A DNA stretch of 64,000 nt, from positions 15,648,651 to 15,712,650 of the forward strand of contig OX387603.1 of NCBI GenBank assembly GCA_947568835.1, read 5' to 3'. This document shows, one piece after another, positions 1 through 11,915 of the stretch. This DNA is from Protonemura montana. Lineage: Eukaryota; Arthropoda; Insecta; Plecoptera; Nemouridae. The translations under genes were made by a program, and so were the position numbers. Under the pieces are notes generated by a model. The model searched no databases. It had not been told where the DNA came from and saw nothing but the letters and a program-made list of their open reading frames with translations. The first letter of the stretch is position 1. Every line of letters begins with the position of its first letter.

Positions 1-720
1 ACCAGCTGATAGCAGACAACCACTTCATATGTTGCTAGCAGCCTTGTTTCTTTTAGTTATGGGTCTAGTTGTGCAATGGTTGGTTACGTTTTTACTGGAA
101 GTCAAGAAAGATTGCACCTGATTGCCTTTAGAGACCGATGTAACCGAACGATGACTTCTGAACCAAGGCACTGGCCAGGGTAACGTCGCTGCGAAACAGT
201 TGGCCAGGGAGAGCTGTCATCCATATTCTGGAAATGGGGCTTCATGAGTCCTTCACTCCTGATATGTATTCTATAAAGTATTTTTAACCCGAACCTGTAA
301 ACCATAATTCCTAAAGATATGATTAATGGGGTTTAACGACGCGCTGTTTTGACAACTGGTCTAGTGGCGTCTGAGAATGCGTGGACTATGATGAGAGTGA
401 TGATAAATCTAGCCTAGCCTAGAAGAGAGGAGGAGAAACCAGGTGGCGAGATGCAGCCTACTCCTGTCGAATAGTACCCAAGGGGACCACTGGTTTAACG
501 TCCCTTCCGAAAGACTTTACTACTCGAATAACAGGATTCCTCCACAAATCCATGTTGTCGAGAGGTTGATAAGCAATTCGAATGCAGTTGCTGTACTAAT
601 TTTCATACCTTCGACCTCTCTCCCAAACAGAACTGGCCTTGTGTGTGTGATGGTACCCCAAACAATACCTAGCCCAGCGCAGTGTTGCTTAACTTCAGTG
701 ATCTCATGAGAACCAGTGTA
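1..720. repeat. Non-coding relic of a dispersed repeat
   Basis: No supportable coding frame is present. The block at 333-362 (begins GTTTAACGACGCGCTGTTTT) recurs with few changes at about 47550-47582 (begins GTTTAACGACGCCCTATTTT), inside an intron of the ionotropic receptor gene. A related start, GTTTAACGTCCCTTCC, occurs again at about 493. The shared core indicates a decayed member of a dispersed family; its class and true limits cannot be set from this window. Confidence 0.35.
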
Positions 721-3216
721 TCCAACTTAACAAACCATTTTGGTCCTTTCAAAGGACTACGTTCGTTCTTTCACTAATTTTGCAGGACTTCTCCTGTTTG
801 TTTCCAAGTTCCTATGTCACAAGTTTGTGTTTCAATTTAAGTATATTTTCCAAGCCCTTATTTGCTGTCCTTCCTTTATCTTACCATGACTAGCTACAGC
901 ATCTGCAGTTGTTGCCCTAAGTAATTGTGTAAGGATTTGGCGGATGTCAGGTGTTTCATATTTCTAGTCTTGCTATGCACATGTCTACCAATTTTAGCAA
1001 ATGACTGCCAATTTATGCAAATTTGTTGTACAAATTAAACAAAATAAACAGTTCCGACATCTTTTGAGTTGTGACTGATGGAAAGTTCACCGCACTCTTG
1101 GAGTCGCCACAATCGAATTGGCTTTGAGATCGGATCTTATCACAAGTATATTGCAATCAGTTTCAATCTGTCCTAGTATCTATACTGTCTCGTGGGTGTA
1201 TTTCCGTGTATTATTTATTAACAAATAAAGAGTATCGTTCATTTGACCAATTTCTTTGTAGATTTTCGTTGAATGTAGACATCGATTAAGTATTGTAATC
1301 AATAAGGGGTTTATAGTTAATGAACTTGGAAAGCAAGTTAACGTCAATGACACGTTTTAATTTTTTAAATTTACTGTTCAAGTGCTATTCAACTTCCTAC
1401 CTTGATAAAGCTGCCAGGTGGCGATCTCAAGTATTTAATCTAAAAAAAAAAACGAATTGTTCTCATCGTTTCAATTGTGCTGTCCTGCAACTTTTTGGTT
1501 GCAAATTCCGATAGCTACTTTATGGCAATAACGCCTAAGATCTGTATAAGAAGTTTAGCTCAGTACACCCGGCATGGCCAAGTTGTCAAGACGTTCAGCA
1601 GTGCTCGCTGCTGCCCAATTACGGATAGGTAGGAACACAAAATAATCTCTTTAAGATGATTGCTGCCGATGTGAGACGATGTCCTCTTAAACATCTAAAG
1701 CTTTATGGGGAACATTTTGGTAACAAAATACAATTATTGCTCACGTGAATATGACACTTGGTGTAATATTAGTAAAATAACAAAAATAAATAAAACTCGT
1801 GTTGTTGTCTGAACTGGAAAGTATAAGGGGGAGATTCACTTTCTTTATAATAAAATTTCAGAAGGCTATTCACGATGTTGATAAATTTAAATTCTATCTG
1901 TTATTATGTGTTGTTAAATGTTGTATTATGTATTATGTATCAATATGTAGCAATTACATTGTTTGACATTACATTGAACAGATCATTAAGATACATGAAG
2001 ATAAAGGTCCTTTAAAATAAAACATAAAAAAATTAAAATCAGTTAAAAAAAACACACTATTATTTACATTTGGTCGTGATCCCTTTAAAATAAATATAAA
2101 AAACACCCGTACTAAACTCCATTCTAAATTTTCTACCTAGATACATTTCAGCGTCTAATTTTTGTTAATGAAAGGAAAAACAGCGGATAATTGAAAAATA
2201 ACAGCGAAAAAAGGAGCTGTACGGTATCTCTGTACCTGGGTTCATGGGTACATAAAACCACTCAATACACTTTAGTATAGAAATATGGATTCATATGCAC
2301 ACATAACTAATAAGAAATGTGCCAGTTTACAAAAGAACATCGAAAAAAATCTGTAGATCTAATCAGTCTCAAGTGGTTCTTGATTTTTTCAAATGTACCC
2401 TAAAGCTATTGTATGATTAAATTATCGATCGTGCTTTATCTTGATTGATTGACTCTCCACTGTATGGTCCAGGTGTCTGAGGTCAGGTCTACACATCGCG
2501 TGTCCAATGATAATTCGCGATTATGATGGTCATCGATCTCATCAACTCTTAGACCTTTGCTGTGAAACTATTTAAACACTTGTCAAATCCATAGTCTCCT
2601 TTAGCTTCCTCAATCAATAAGACAAAAGAAACAGAAGAAAACCTCGCATGGCTTGGTAATCTATCGCCGAAACTCTAATTTATTTGGGGGGAATCCAAAG
2701 CGCAGGCTTCTCGTGTACATAGTCGGTACGGTTTGGTTACAGATAACCAAGTAAAAGTCATATTTTTCTGTGATTGTATAACAGTTACCTAATTGCTGAC
2801 AATGGGCTGAGCAAATTGTAGTTGTCAACCTCTGCAGCTAAGTGGCAACAACGACTTGTAATAAATCAAATCGAACAATTATTGTATGTCTTTCATGTTT
2901 CGTTTCCAAATTAAATTGTTGCTATTGTCAACCAATTTTAGCTTAGCTACGAGAATTTCTGTGATGAATATTCGATTGTGTACCCGAAAAAAAATATTTT
3001 AAACTTAACCAAAATTGTGCCTTGCTCAGCATGGGCTTACATGAAATCAATTTTACCATTTGCTCGAGCAAGTGATGTTCCAAATAAAAAACTTGAAATC
3101 ATGAAGAACCAAAAATGACTTACTTCCGAGTTATGTAACGACCCTTTGCAAATCTCAATTGAAAATCACTCTACCTAGGTTCTGAACTGTACCATAATTC
3201 AACAAATAAAAAAAAA

Positions 3217-3240
3217 TGTAATGTATACATGTACATTACA
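3217..3240. repeat. Short inverted repeat in a TG/CA-rich tract
   Basis: Perfect 9-bp arms TGTAATGTA and TACATTACA flank the 6-base centre TACATG. The next 60 bases repeat the same TGTAATG and TGTGTG themes, so this may be simple-sequence drift rather than a functional hairpin. Confidence 0.5.
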
Positions 3241-4426
3241 TGTGTGTAATGTAATAATGTATGTGTGTACACGTGTGTAACACATTCAAAAAAAAATTTG
3301 AACAATAACTAAACCAGCTGTCACATAAGAGAGCAGATTTGAGAGGCTCTGTCTGACGACCTCAACATCTCTGTTTCTACCAAAACATTTAAGCTACCAT
3401 TCCGAATCCACCAATTAACCTCATATGCTTGATAGAACTTCCGTTTACAAAGTTGGCAACGAAAATTACTTCTTTTTTAGTTTATTGACTACCAGAGAGT
3501 TCTGTAACTTTTCAGGGACATATATTTATTTTATATGCGCCAAGGGGTTGCATACATTCTAGGCGTCAGCAGCTATGGATATGTTGCTCATGTATTTCCA
3601 TAGCTAGCTGTCATTACTGTTGTAAGACTCCCAGCTCGAGCGTGTCACTGCGAAAGCGACCCGCCACGGCTCACGCTATTCTAGAAATGCTCGGACGAAA
3701 TTGATACATATTTTATTAATACTGTTTCGTACAGTTTGAATTCAGTGTGGCACAACTAGTTGACTGGCGTGCACTCTCTGAAGGTAGAGTGTGTCATTTC
3801 GAACGCTAGGTAAGCCGGAGATATTCGTTTTGAGTAAAAATTGTATACAAATTTTGAGTAATATGGTTCAAGTAGTTTTCAAATGTTCAACAGGATTTCT
3901 AGATGCTATTTTTGTTCAAATCAACGAAACCACTTGTGATTTTTGCCCTTTCTGTTCTAAATTTTGTCAGATTACCAAGCAATTTGTTAACACGACACAG
4001 ATTTCTGCGTGACGTACAAAGAATCTTTAAAATTCAGTGTGCCTTAATCCCATGCGACTTTTTTTTACAATGTGCGTCGTGCAATTAGTGACAAAAACTC
4101 AATTAGGACATTTAAAAACATATCACATAGTGTACTGCAAAAGTGCGCTGCTTGTACATAACGTTTGTGTTGGTATTTTACCATATTTGGCCCACTAGCG
4201 TCGAAGTAGTTGATGATAAGAGATAGCCTTTGACACAGGCCTTACTTCTGTCATACCTCTCCCGTTACCAGGACATGAATACTTGATGCTTCTAGCAGTG
4301 ATATGGAGCTCCCGCCGGCAGAAATTGATCGTTATTTCGTAATACATTATTTAACCTTAGTAACCTGGAAAAGTTTAAGCCTTCTTAATGCTTAAATTTA
4401 TGAAGCTACTTTTGTGAGCCCGTGAG

Positions 4427-4446
4427 GCACATCGATATCGATGTGC
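4427..4446. repeat. Perfect 20-bp palindrome
   Basis: The sequence GCACATCGATATCGATGTGC equals its own reverse complement over all 20 bases. It contains two overlapping ATCGAT cores and resembles the Drosophila DRE motif (TATCGATA, 7 of 8 bases on either strand). Function unknown. Confidence 0.6.
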
Positions 4447-5341
4447 ACTTTATAAAATTCTGTTACAAACGGAGACAATATTTTAGAAGCGCAGAGAGGA
4501 ATTTGCTAACTGATTGTGAAAAGAGACGACACTTTATAGTAATTGGCTTAGAGCATGTATGTTTTTGTCTAAAACTACGTAAAAAATATAAATTAATTAT
4601 AGTGTTTCTCGTTTTGACCTTGAAGTACGCTGAATACCAACATTACATAATGCTATCATATTAGTGTACTTTGCCTGTAGCAGGTCCAAACATTCCACCT
4701 CACTCTCTAAATAAATTATTCACTTACTTAATTAAACATTTTGAATTTCGACCGTTATTGAAGTGCTGAAATTGGTTTCCATATTTTAAAACCGATTAAT
4801 ATTTCATTTTCTTGAACGAAATGGCACAGGTTCAACGAGTACCATTTTCGTTGTCGTCAATAACAGCTTTTGACAGCTGTAGACATGGCTAAACCGCAAT
4901 AAATTATGAATAAATCGATGAAATTGATAAGGTACACCATAGGACCAGTTTAACAAAAATTTAGGTATCTAAACACACACAATTTTCCACAAACATTTAA
5001 AGGACTTTCAATGGACAGACTGAAAACTCGAAACAATTAAAAGTCTTGGATCCCAAGTAATTTAACCTCACAAGTCGCAACGCACAACTTCTTACTTCAG
5101 AGCGAACCCTAGATCGACTCTGCGCGCACTGTAGAAAGTTCCCGGAGGAGATCCTCATTCGCGACACCACCAACTTTCTAAACATTTGTTCAAAACTAAA
5201 AATTGCAAGCGGCAAGCAGTCATTGACACGACGATGCCCAACGTGGTGCTCTCGTAGCTAGCCGGCCATGTGTCAGGAAGCGTATGTCATCACCCACGTG
5301 TGGGGAGCGACGCTCAACATCTGCTGCAGTGGACGTCGTCG

Positions 5342-5688
5342 TCAGTGTTTGACGGAACTCACTAGAGAGTAGACTCTCTGATTCATTCTAACTGTGACTA
5401 ATGTGTTTAATGTGCAGCTAGAAGCATTTCATTGCTGTTGTTCTGTGAGTTAAGTGGTGTTTGTGCTCTCTAGTATAGGATGACTGCGTTATCGTGCAAA
5501 TTGTAATAGGTTTGAGCAGAATAGTGCGTGATTCGATGATTGAGAGACGATCAAAGTGTGTTGTATAAGCTATCTGACTGTTGTTTTGAGTGTTAGCGTT
5601 AGCTAATGGCTGAGAGAACTGAGCCATGAAGTAACAGGCAGCATTTTAATATTTCCGCCGGATGAATTTTGCTTCCTGAAAACCCCAA
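5342..5688 (+). promoter_or_regulatory. Candidate core promoter and 5' exon
   Basis: TCAGTG at 5342 fits the arthropod initiator. With A5344 as +1, AGAC lies at +28 to +31, where a downstream promoter element would sit (fifth base mismatched). The local sequence is richer in CpG than its surroundings. A good splice donor (CCCCAA|GTGAGT) follows at 5689. This could be an untranslated first exon of the DHCR7 gene, whose first coding exon begins at 19463 behind a splice acceptor, which would put the Helitron array inside a 5' intron. The link is inference only; transcript data would decide. Confidence 0.22.
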
Positions 5689-6031
5689 GTGAGTGTCCGC
5701 TACTGAGTTGGGAGGAAGGAGATTGATTTTGATGACGATTCGAATGAGCGTGATCAGCACAGAATTCGTGGCGTTTTGGATATAAGTCCATTAAATATTT
5801 CTTGTGAATGTCGAATTAAATCCCACTGGTGAGAGTGTGTTTAGAAGCGATTATAGAAAAGGACGCATGATCCAATAACATATATACACAAATGCTCAGT
5901 ACCGTACTAATCATCTTCAAAACGAGCAATTCAGATTTACCGGATGTAAATGTCCATCGCTTCCTGGTTTCTCTCCCTAGACCCTTAGTCCAGGAGACCG
6001 AGACACAGTGAAGCTAAAAAAGGAAAAAGTA

Positions 6032-8492
6032 TTAACCTTATATAAAAGCCTTAATTTAGCGATGTTCAACTTTTTAGTTTGTATCTGGCTGGGATGTATG
6101 TGACGTTAGCTGAAATGGTGATAGAAATTGCGAAATTTGGTCAAAAACGTGTGCAATTGGGTTATATTTGTTCGTAATTCTGCTCTCCATTGCTGGATGA
6201 CATTTTGACGGCGATTTGAGAGCGATCTCATGGTGAAAAGTTGCTAAATATGACGGCAAGATATCTCAGAGCCAGGCGATACAGCTCGATTTTTATAACT
6301 CTTTTAATACTCAAGTTTTGCTAGCCTCGAGCTCCACGGTGATTTTTCATGCATTCGTATTAAAGTTGTTGATGTAATTGAGCGAAAACACATTTAATTG
6401 CGATCGTTTTACGTGAAAAAGAATTAATTTTGCTAATAAACTGACAGCTTTGATCATTTGTTTGCTTTTTTGACACCACGGCAAGGTGTACGATATCGTG
6501 AATGTATCTTTTCGGCAGTGAACCTAGGATTTTCAAACGTCAAATTCAAACGTCAAAGTCAACGTCAAAGTCAACGTCAATGCAAATTCTTTTCAAAATC
6601 TCCAGAACTGAAGGAAAAACGTGTGATTATTTTGGTTCTTTATTCAGGATTTAATCCCGCTACGTCACGGTGATTTTAAAGTGCATTATTATAGTAAAGT
6701 TTTAAAAATATTGTTGGTGTCTTAGCTAACAAGATGAAAAATAGCCACTTGACAAGCCCGTGGCATTCTTGTGGAGGTTATTTACACGTCAAAAAGGTTT
6801 GGAAAGTTAAACAATCTATTAACACAACTATTGGAATCTTTTGTAAATATATATAAATATATTTATTGTAAAAAGTATACGAAAGACGAGAAATTTCTTA
6901 AAATACGACGATTTTTCTCCATCCCCAGCCTAGACAAGATCACACAGTTGATTCCAAGCCAGCAATGATATTTGTGACAATTATGTAAATCAATAACAAT
7001 CCTAACTTTCTTTGCAGATCTTTAAGACATTATAATGGGGTTTTTAAACAAACAAAACACACCTGATTAGTTTTTAATTGATAATTTTGCCAAAACTAGA
7101 TTTAAAGTGACATTGACAGATCAAAGATAAACATTTGACAGATATCTTTCATCGAATCAGGACGCCGTGGATATTTATTTTATTTTCGAGAATGCCGTGA
7201 TCATTCAACAGGTATTTAAATTCAAAACGTCATTAATGACAGAGTGCAGTTTTATCAAATCTAATCCAAATGCGCAATCTAAGTTTAATATGGTTTTCTC
7301 TGGAATTGTATGGTATTGTATAGTACTTTATGGTGTTATATGGTAGTCTATGGTATAAGGTGATATTGTATGATATTGTTTGGTATTCTTTGGTATTTTA
7401 TGGAGTTCTATAGTATTCTATGATATTCTATGGTAATCTATGGTATTCTATGGTATTCTATGGTGTTCTATGGTATTCTATGGTATTCTATGGTATTGTA
7501 TGGTATTGTATGGTATTGTATGGAGTTTTATGGTATTCTATGGTATTCTATGGTATTCTATGGAGTTCTATGGCATTCTAAGATATTGTATTTATTCTAT
7601 GGTATTCTATGGTATTCTATGGTATTCTATGGTATCTTATGGTATTCTCTGGTATTCTATGGTATTCTATGGTATTCTATGGTATTCTATAGTATTCTAT
7701 GGTATTCTATGATATTTTCTGGTATTCTATGGTATTCTATGGTAATCTATGGAGTTATTTGGTATTGTTTGGTATTCTATAGTGTTCTATGGTATTCTAT
7801 GATATTGTTTGGTATTCTATGATATTGTTTGGTATTGTATGGTTTTCTATAGTATTCTATGATTTTCCATGGTATTCTATTGAGTTTTATTGTATTTTAT
7901 GGTATTCTATGGTATTCTATGGTATTCTATGAATTTCTATGGTATTCTTTGATATTGTTTGGTATTCTATGATATTTTATGGTATTGTATGGTATTGTAT
8001 GGTATTATATGGTATTGTTTAGTATTCTATGGTTTTCTATGGAGTTCTATGGTATTCTATGATATTGTATGGTATTATGATATTATATGGAGTTATATGG
8101 TATTCTATGGTATTCTTTAGTATTCTATGGAGTTCTATGGTAGTCTATGATATTGTTTGGTATTCTATGGTATTCTATGATATTCTATGGTATTCTATGG
8201 AGTTCTATGGTATTCTTTGGTATTCTATGGTATTCTATGGAGTTCTATGGTATTATATGATATTGTATGGTTTTCTATGGTATTTTATGATATTCTATGG
8301 TATTGTATGGTATTGTTTGGTATTGCATAGAACTTTTAGCTGTGGTCCTTTTTAGAGAATTTCGATAGGGCATCAAAGAAAACTCGAGAAAGTTGTCGAT
8401 GTTGTGTGGATTGTTTATAATGTGGAGAGTTGAAACCAAAATGCCCACACCCTCGACATCAACTGCAGCCGTTAGGCAGCGGGTACTGCTAG
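6032..8492 (+). mobile_element. Non-autonomous Helitron, array copy 1
   Basis: The 5' end reads TTAACCTTATATAAAAGCC and the 3' end reads GGCAGCGGGTACTGCTAG. The 3' end has a short GCC-GTTA-GGC hairpin and the CTAG terminus typical of Helitrons (CTRR). The left flank is A6031, as expected for A|T insertion. The first 530 bp match copies 2 and 3 closely, and about 6590-7330 also matches copy 3. No transposase is present. The body holds a GTCAAA-rich patch near 6540-6590 and about 1 kb of decamer minisatellite. The open frames across that minisatellite (repeating MVFYGILWYS-type text) are artefacts. It presumably relies on a Rep-helicase such as that of copy 3. Confidence 0.85.
7290..8330 (+). 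repeat. Decamer minisatellite (TATGGTATTC)n, long allele
   Basis: Roughly 100 imperfect copies of the 10-mer TATGGTATTC run for about 1.04 kb. Common variants are TATGGTATTG, TATGGAGTTC, TATGATATTG and TTTGGTATTC. The same satellite occurs at the corresponding place in array copy 3 (10687-10990) but is only about 0.3 kb there, and it is absent from copy 2. It is therefore an internal component of this Helitron family that has expanded in copy 1. Confidence 0.92.
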
Positions 8493-9412
8493 TTAACCTT
8501 ATATAAAAGCCTTAATTTGGCGATGTTCAACTTTTTAGTTTGTGTCTGGGCGTCTGGGATGTATGTGACATTGAGCTGAAATGTTGATAGAAATTGCGAA
8601 ATTTGGTCAAAAACGTGTGAAATTGGGTTATATTTGTTCGTAATTCTGCTCTCCATTGCTGGATGACATTTTGACGGCGATTTGAGAGCGTTTTCATTGT
8701 GAAAAGTTGCTAAATATGACGGCAAGATATCTCAGAGCCAGGCGATGCAGCTCGATTTTATAATTCTTTTAATACTCGAGTTTTTCTTGCTTGGAGCTCC
8801 ACGGTGATTTTTCATGCATTCGTATTAAAGTTGTTGATGTAATTGAGCGAAAACACATTCAATTGCGATTGTTTTACGTGCAAAAAGAATTAATTTTGCT
8901 AATAAACTGACAGCTTTCATCAATTGTTTGCTTTTTTGACACCACGGCAAGGTGTACGAAATCGTGAATGTATCTTTTCGGCAGTGAACCTAGGATATTC
9001 AAACGTCAATGTCAATGTCAACGTCAATGTCAAATTCTTTTCAAAATCTCTAAAACTGAAGGGAAATAATTGACAGAACTGAAATATTGTTGGTGTCTTG
9101 GCTAGCAAGATTGGCTAGCCCAGATTGTAAAAGGTATTTCACAAGTTTCACTCTTTAAGAAATATTTCAAGAAATCATACACGGAAATCTTTTGACAGCC
9201 AACGTCGTTTGTTTTCGAAATTGTCATCGTGGTCACTTTGGAATACCACAGAGTCTCCACAATGCAGTGACCCCGAGTGACATAAGTGGCAAATTTCAAA
9301 TTCAATTCATGGGGGTACTTTTGGTTGTGGTCCCATTAAAGGCTTTACAATTGAAATCAAAATGCCCACTTCCTCAAAATAGAAAGCGGCCGTAGGCAGC
9401 GGGTTCTGCTAG
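8493..9412 (+). mobile_element. Non-autonomous Helitron, array copy 2 (internally deleted)
   Basis: It starts directly after the CTAG of copy 1 with the same TTAACCTTATATAAAAGCC end, and stops with GGCAGCGGGTTCTGCTAG. About 530 bp at the 5' side is nearly identical to copy 1. Beyond 9060 it lacks the middle section and the decamer satellite of copies 1 and 3, and retains only fragments such as TATTGTTGGTGTCTTGGCTA, so it is a 920-bp deletion derivative. No coding capacity. The TGTGGTCC and AAAATGCCCAC words near its 3' end recur in the 3' end of copy 1. Confidence 0.83.
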
Positions 9413-10686
9413 TTAACCTTATATAAAAGCCTTAATTTGGCGATGTTCAACTTTTTAGTTTGTGGGTAGGTAGGTGGGTCTCTGGGATGTAACCGGCCGC
9501 TCTACTGGTTATGGAAATTGTGAAATTAGACTCAAAACGTATGGAAATGGGCTAGAATTTTTCAGAATTAACTTTTACATTGGCAGGCGACATTTTCACA
9601 GCGATTTAAAATCGTTTTCATGGTGAAAAGTTGCTAAATATGACGGCAAGATATCTCAGAGCCAGGCGATGCAGCTCGATTTGATAATTCTTTTAATACT
9701 CAAGTTTTTCTAGCCTGGAGCTCCACGGCGCATTTTCATACATTCGTATTAAAGTTGTTGATGTAATTGAGCGAAAACATATTCAATTGCGATCGTTTCA
9801 CGTGAAAAAGAATTAATTTTGCTAATAAACTGACAGCTTTGTTCAAATGTTTGCTATTTTGTCACCTCGGCAAGGTGTACGAAATCGTGAATGTATCTTC
9901 TCAGCAGTGGATTATCAGGCCAAATTAAACGTCAAATTCAAACGTCAAAGTCAACGTCAATGTCAAATTATTTTCGAAATCTCCAGAACTGAAGGAAAAA
10001 CGTGTGAAATTGGCTTACATTGGTTCATAATTCAGGTTTACATCCCGCTACGTCTTTTTCACGGTAATTTCAAAGTGCATTATTATAGTAAAGTATCAAA
10101 AATATTGTTGGTGTCAATTGGCTAGCAAGATGAAAAAGAGCCACTTGACAAGCCCGCAACATTCTCGTGGAGGTTATTTACACGTCAAAAACGTTTGGAA
10201 AGTTAAAAAATCTATTAACACCACTGTTGGAATCTATTGTAAATATATTTAAAGATATTTTTTGTAAATAGTATACGAAAGACGAGAAATTTCGTGAAAA
10301 TACGACGATTTTTCTTCATCCCCAGTCTAGACAAGATCACACAGTTGATTCCAAGCCATCAATGATATTTGTGACAATTATGTAAATCAATAGCAATCCT
10401 ATAAACTTTCTTTGCAGGTCTTTAAGACATTAAATAGGGTTTTTAAACAAACAAAACACACTTGAATTGTTTTTTATTGAAAATTTTACCAAAACTAGAT
10501 TTAAAGTGACATTGACAGATCAAAGATAAAAATTGACAGATATCTTTCATTGACTCAGGACGCCGTGGATATTTATTTTATTTTCGAGAATGCCGTGATC
10601 ATTCAACAGGTATTTAATTCAAAACGTCATTAATTACAGAGTGCAGCTTTAAAAAATCTGATCCAAATACGCAATCTATGGTTTAA

Positions 10687-10990
10687 TATGGTTTTCTATG
10701 GAATTGTATGGTATTGTATAGTACTCTTTGGTGTTATATGGTAGTCTATGGTATTACGTGATATTATATGGTATTGTTTGGTTATTTACGGTATTCTATG
10801 GAATTGTACAGTATTTTATGGTATTGCATGGTAAAGTATGGTATTTTACGGTATTCTATGATATTCTATGGTATTGTATGGTATTGTTTGGTATAATATG
10901 GAATTGTATGGTATTTTATGGTATAATATGGTATTGCATGGTATTGCAAGCTAAAGTATGGTATTCTATGGTATTCAATGGTTTTTTACA
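10687..10990 (+). repeat. Decamer minisatellite (TATGGTATTG/C)n, short allele
   Basis: About 30 imperfect copies of the TATGGTATTN decamer lie in the autonomous Helitron, at the position matching the 1-kb satellite of array copy 1. The preceding sequence (about 9970-10686) aligns with 6590-7289 of copy 1. The repeats are more degenerate than in copy 1. Confidence 0.88.
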
Positions 10991-11234
10991 GGCGTAAAAA
11001 TTGTATGTTTATAGAACATTTTGTGTTCAATTGTGTTTCTTTCATGAGTTTTCAGATAAATTTAGTAGTGATTTAACCCGTAATTAATAAGCTAACCTCT
11101 AAAGACACATTATTACGATCACTGTCCGCAATAATTTTACTTCTGACTTCATTCATTTACAGCGTGTAGCATCGACAGCTTCTTATGGCACGTAATTTAA
11201 ATCGTCGCGCGTGGTGTAAAAGTTTGAATTTGCG

Positions 11235-11823
11235 TGACGTCATTTTACGTAGCGGGATGATGGTTTAGCGCTTTTTGATCGGCATCTACGCTCGGCAATT
11301 AGTCACACTCCCAAAGCCCGCCAGCCGCCATTTGCTATAGCAGTTAGTCTAGCATGAGAGTGCGGATTACCTACACGGCGAAACACTCTTGTGGGGAAGA
11401 ATTTCGTCGCTATTCAAGGTAATCTTATTTCAGATTTAATTTGCATGTCACAATATCCTCTAATAGTCAACCCCTAATATCATCAAGTGATTCAATTATT
11501 TATAGTGATTTTATAGCGTTTAGCTTCTAAATTATTCTTAAAATTATCGTTCATCATCAAGACTGGAAAGCATACATTTTGCCCGTCTTGTGGATATTTC
11601 CATGACGTCATTTTTACGTAACATGATGCAATCGCTCGACGCGATTCTCATCCCCCTCCCCAACCCTCCCATGCCCTACGTTCCAACAATTAGAAGTGTG
11701 TTCAACATGGCGTCCAAGCTCGCATTCGAAGCAAATTAGCATATTTCTTTGTAAAGAAACTGAAGTGATTGTTGTGCATATTAAAGCATACATTTAGCCT
11801 GGCATGATATTTGCATGAGGTCA
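11235..11823 (+). promoter_or_regulatory. Probable Helitron promoter region with repeated CRE-like sites
   Basis: The palindrome TGACGTCA, the consensus of CREB/ATF-type bZIP sites, occurs at 11235-11242 and 11603-11610. Both copies continue into ATTTT(T)ACGTA. A degenerate third copy, TGAGGTCATTTTTACAAAAC, begins at 11816. Around the second and third copies an AAAGCATACATTT word also recurs about 215 bp apart, so a unit was duplicated. This block lies just upstream of the Rep-helicase gene and is GC-richer than the element's 5' half, which fits a promoter. Its activity is inferred. Confidence 0.4.
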
Positions 11824-11915
11824 TTTTTACAAAACATGGCGGTTGGTTCGCGCTCAGCCACGCTCCGCTTCAGCTCGGCGACGCTAGGCACTAAAGCATC
11901 GTTTTCTTTACACAG

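Larger units (their letters stand above)
721..5240. other. AT-rich intergenic DNA, no gene recognised
   Basis: Only short random-looking open frames are present, with no recognisable domain and no convincing splice-linked exons. Two small symmetric sequences stand out and are listed separately (3217-3240 and 4427-4446). Confidence 0.6.

Noticed and set aside
7290-8330. CRISPR-like repeat array
   Set aside because: There are no spacers, the 10-bp unit is continuous, and the context is eukaryotic.
7430-8355. Open frames repeating MVFYGILWYS-like text
   Set aside because: They are translations of the TATGGTATTC minisatellite; a 10-bp unit opens several frames at once and shows no other coding signal. 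The same holds for 10728-10997.
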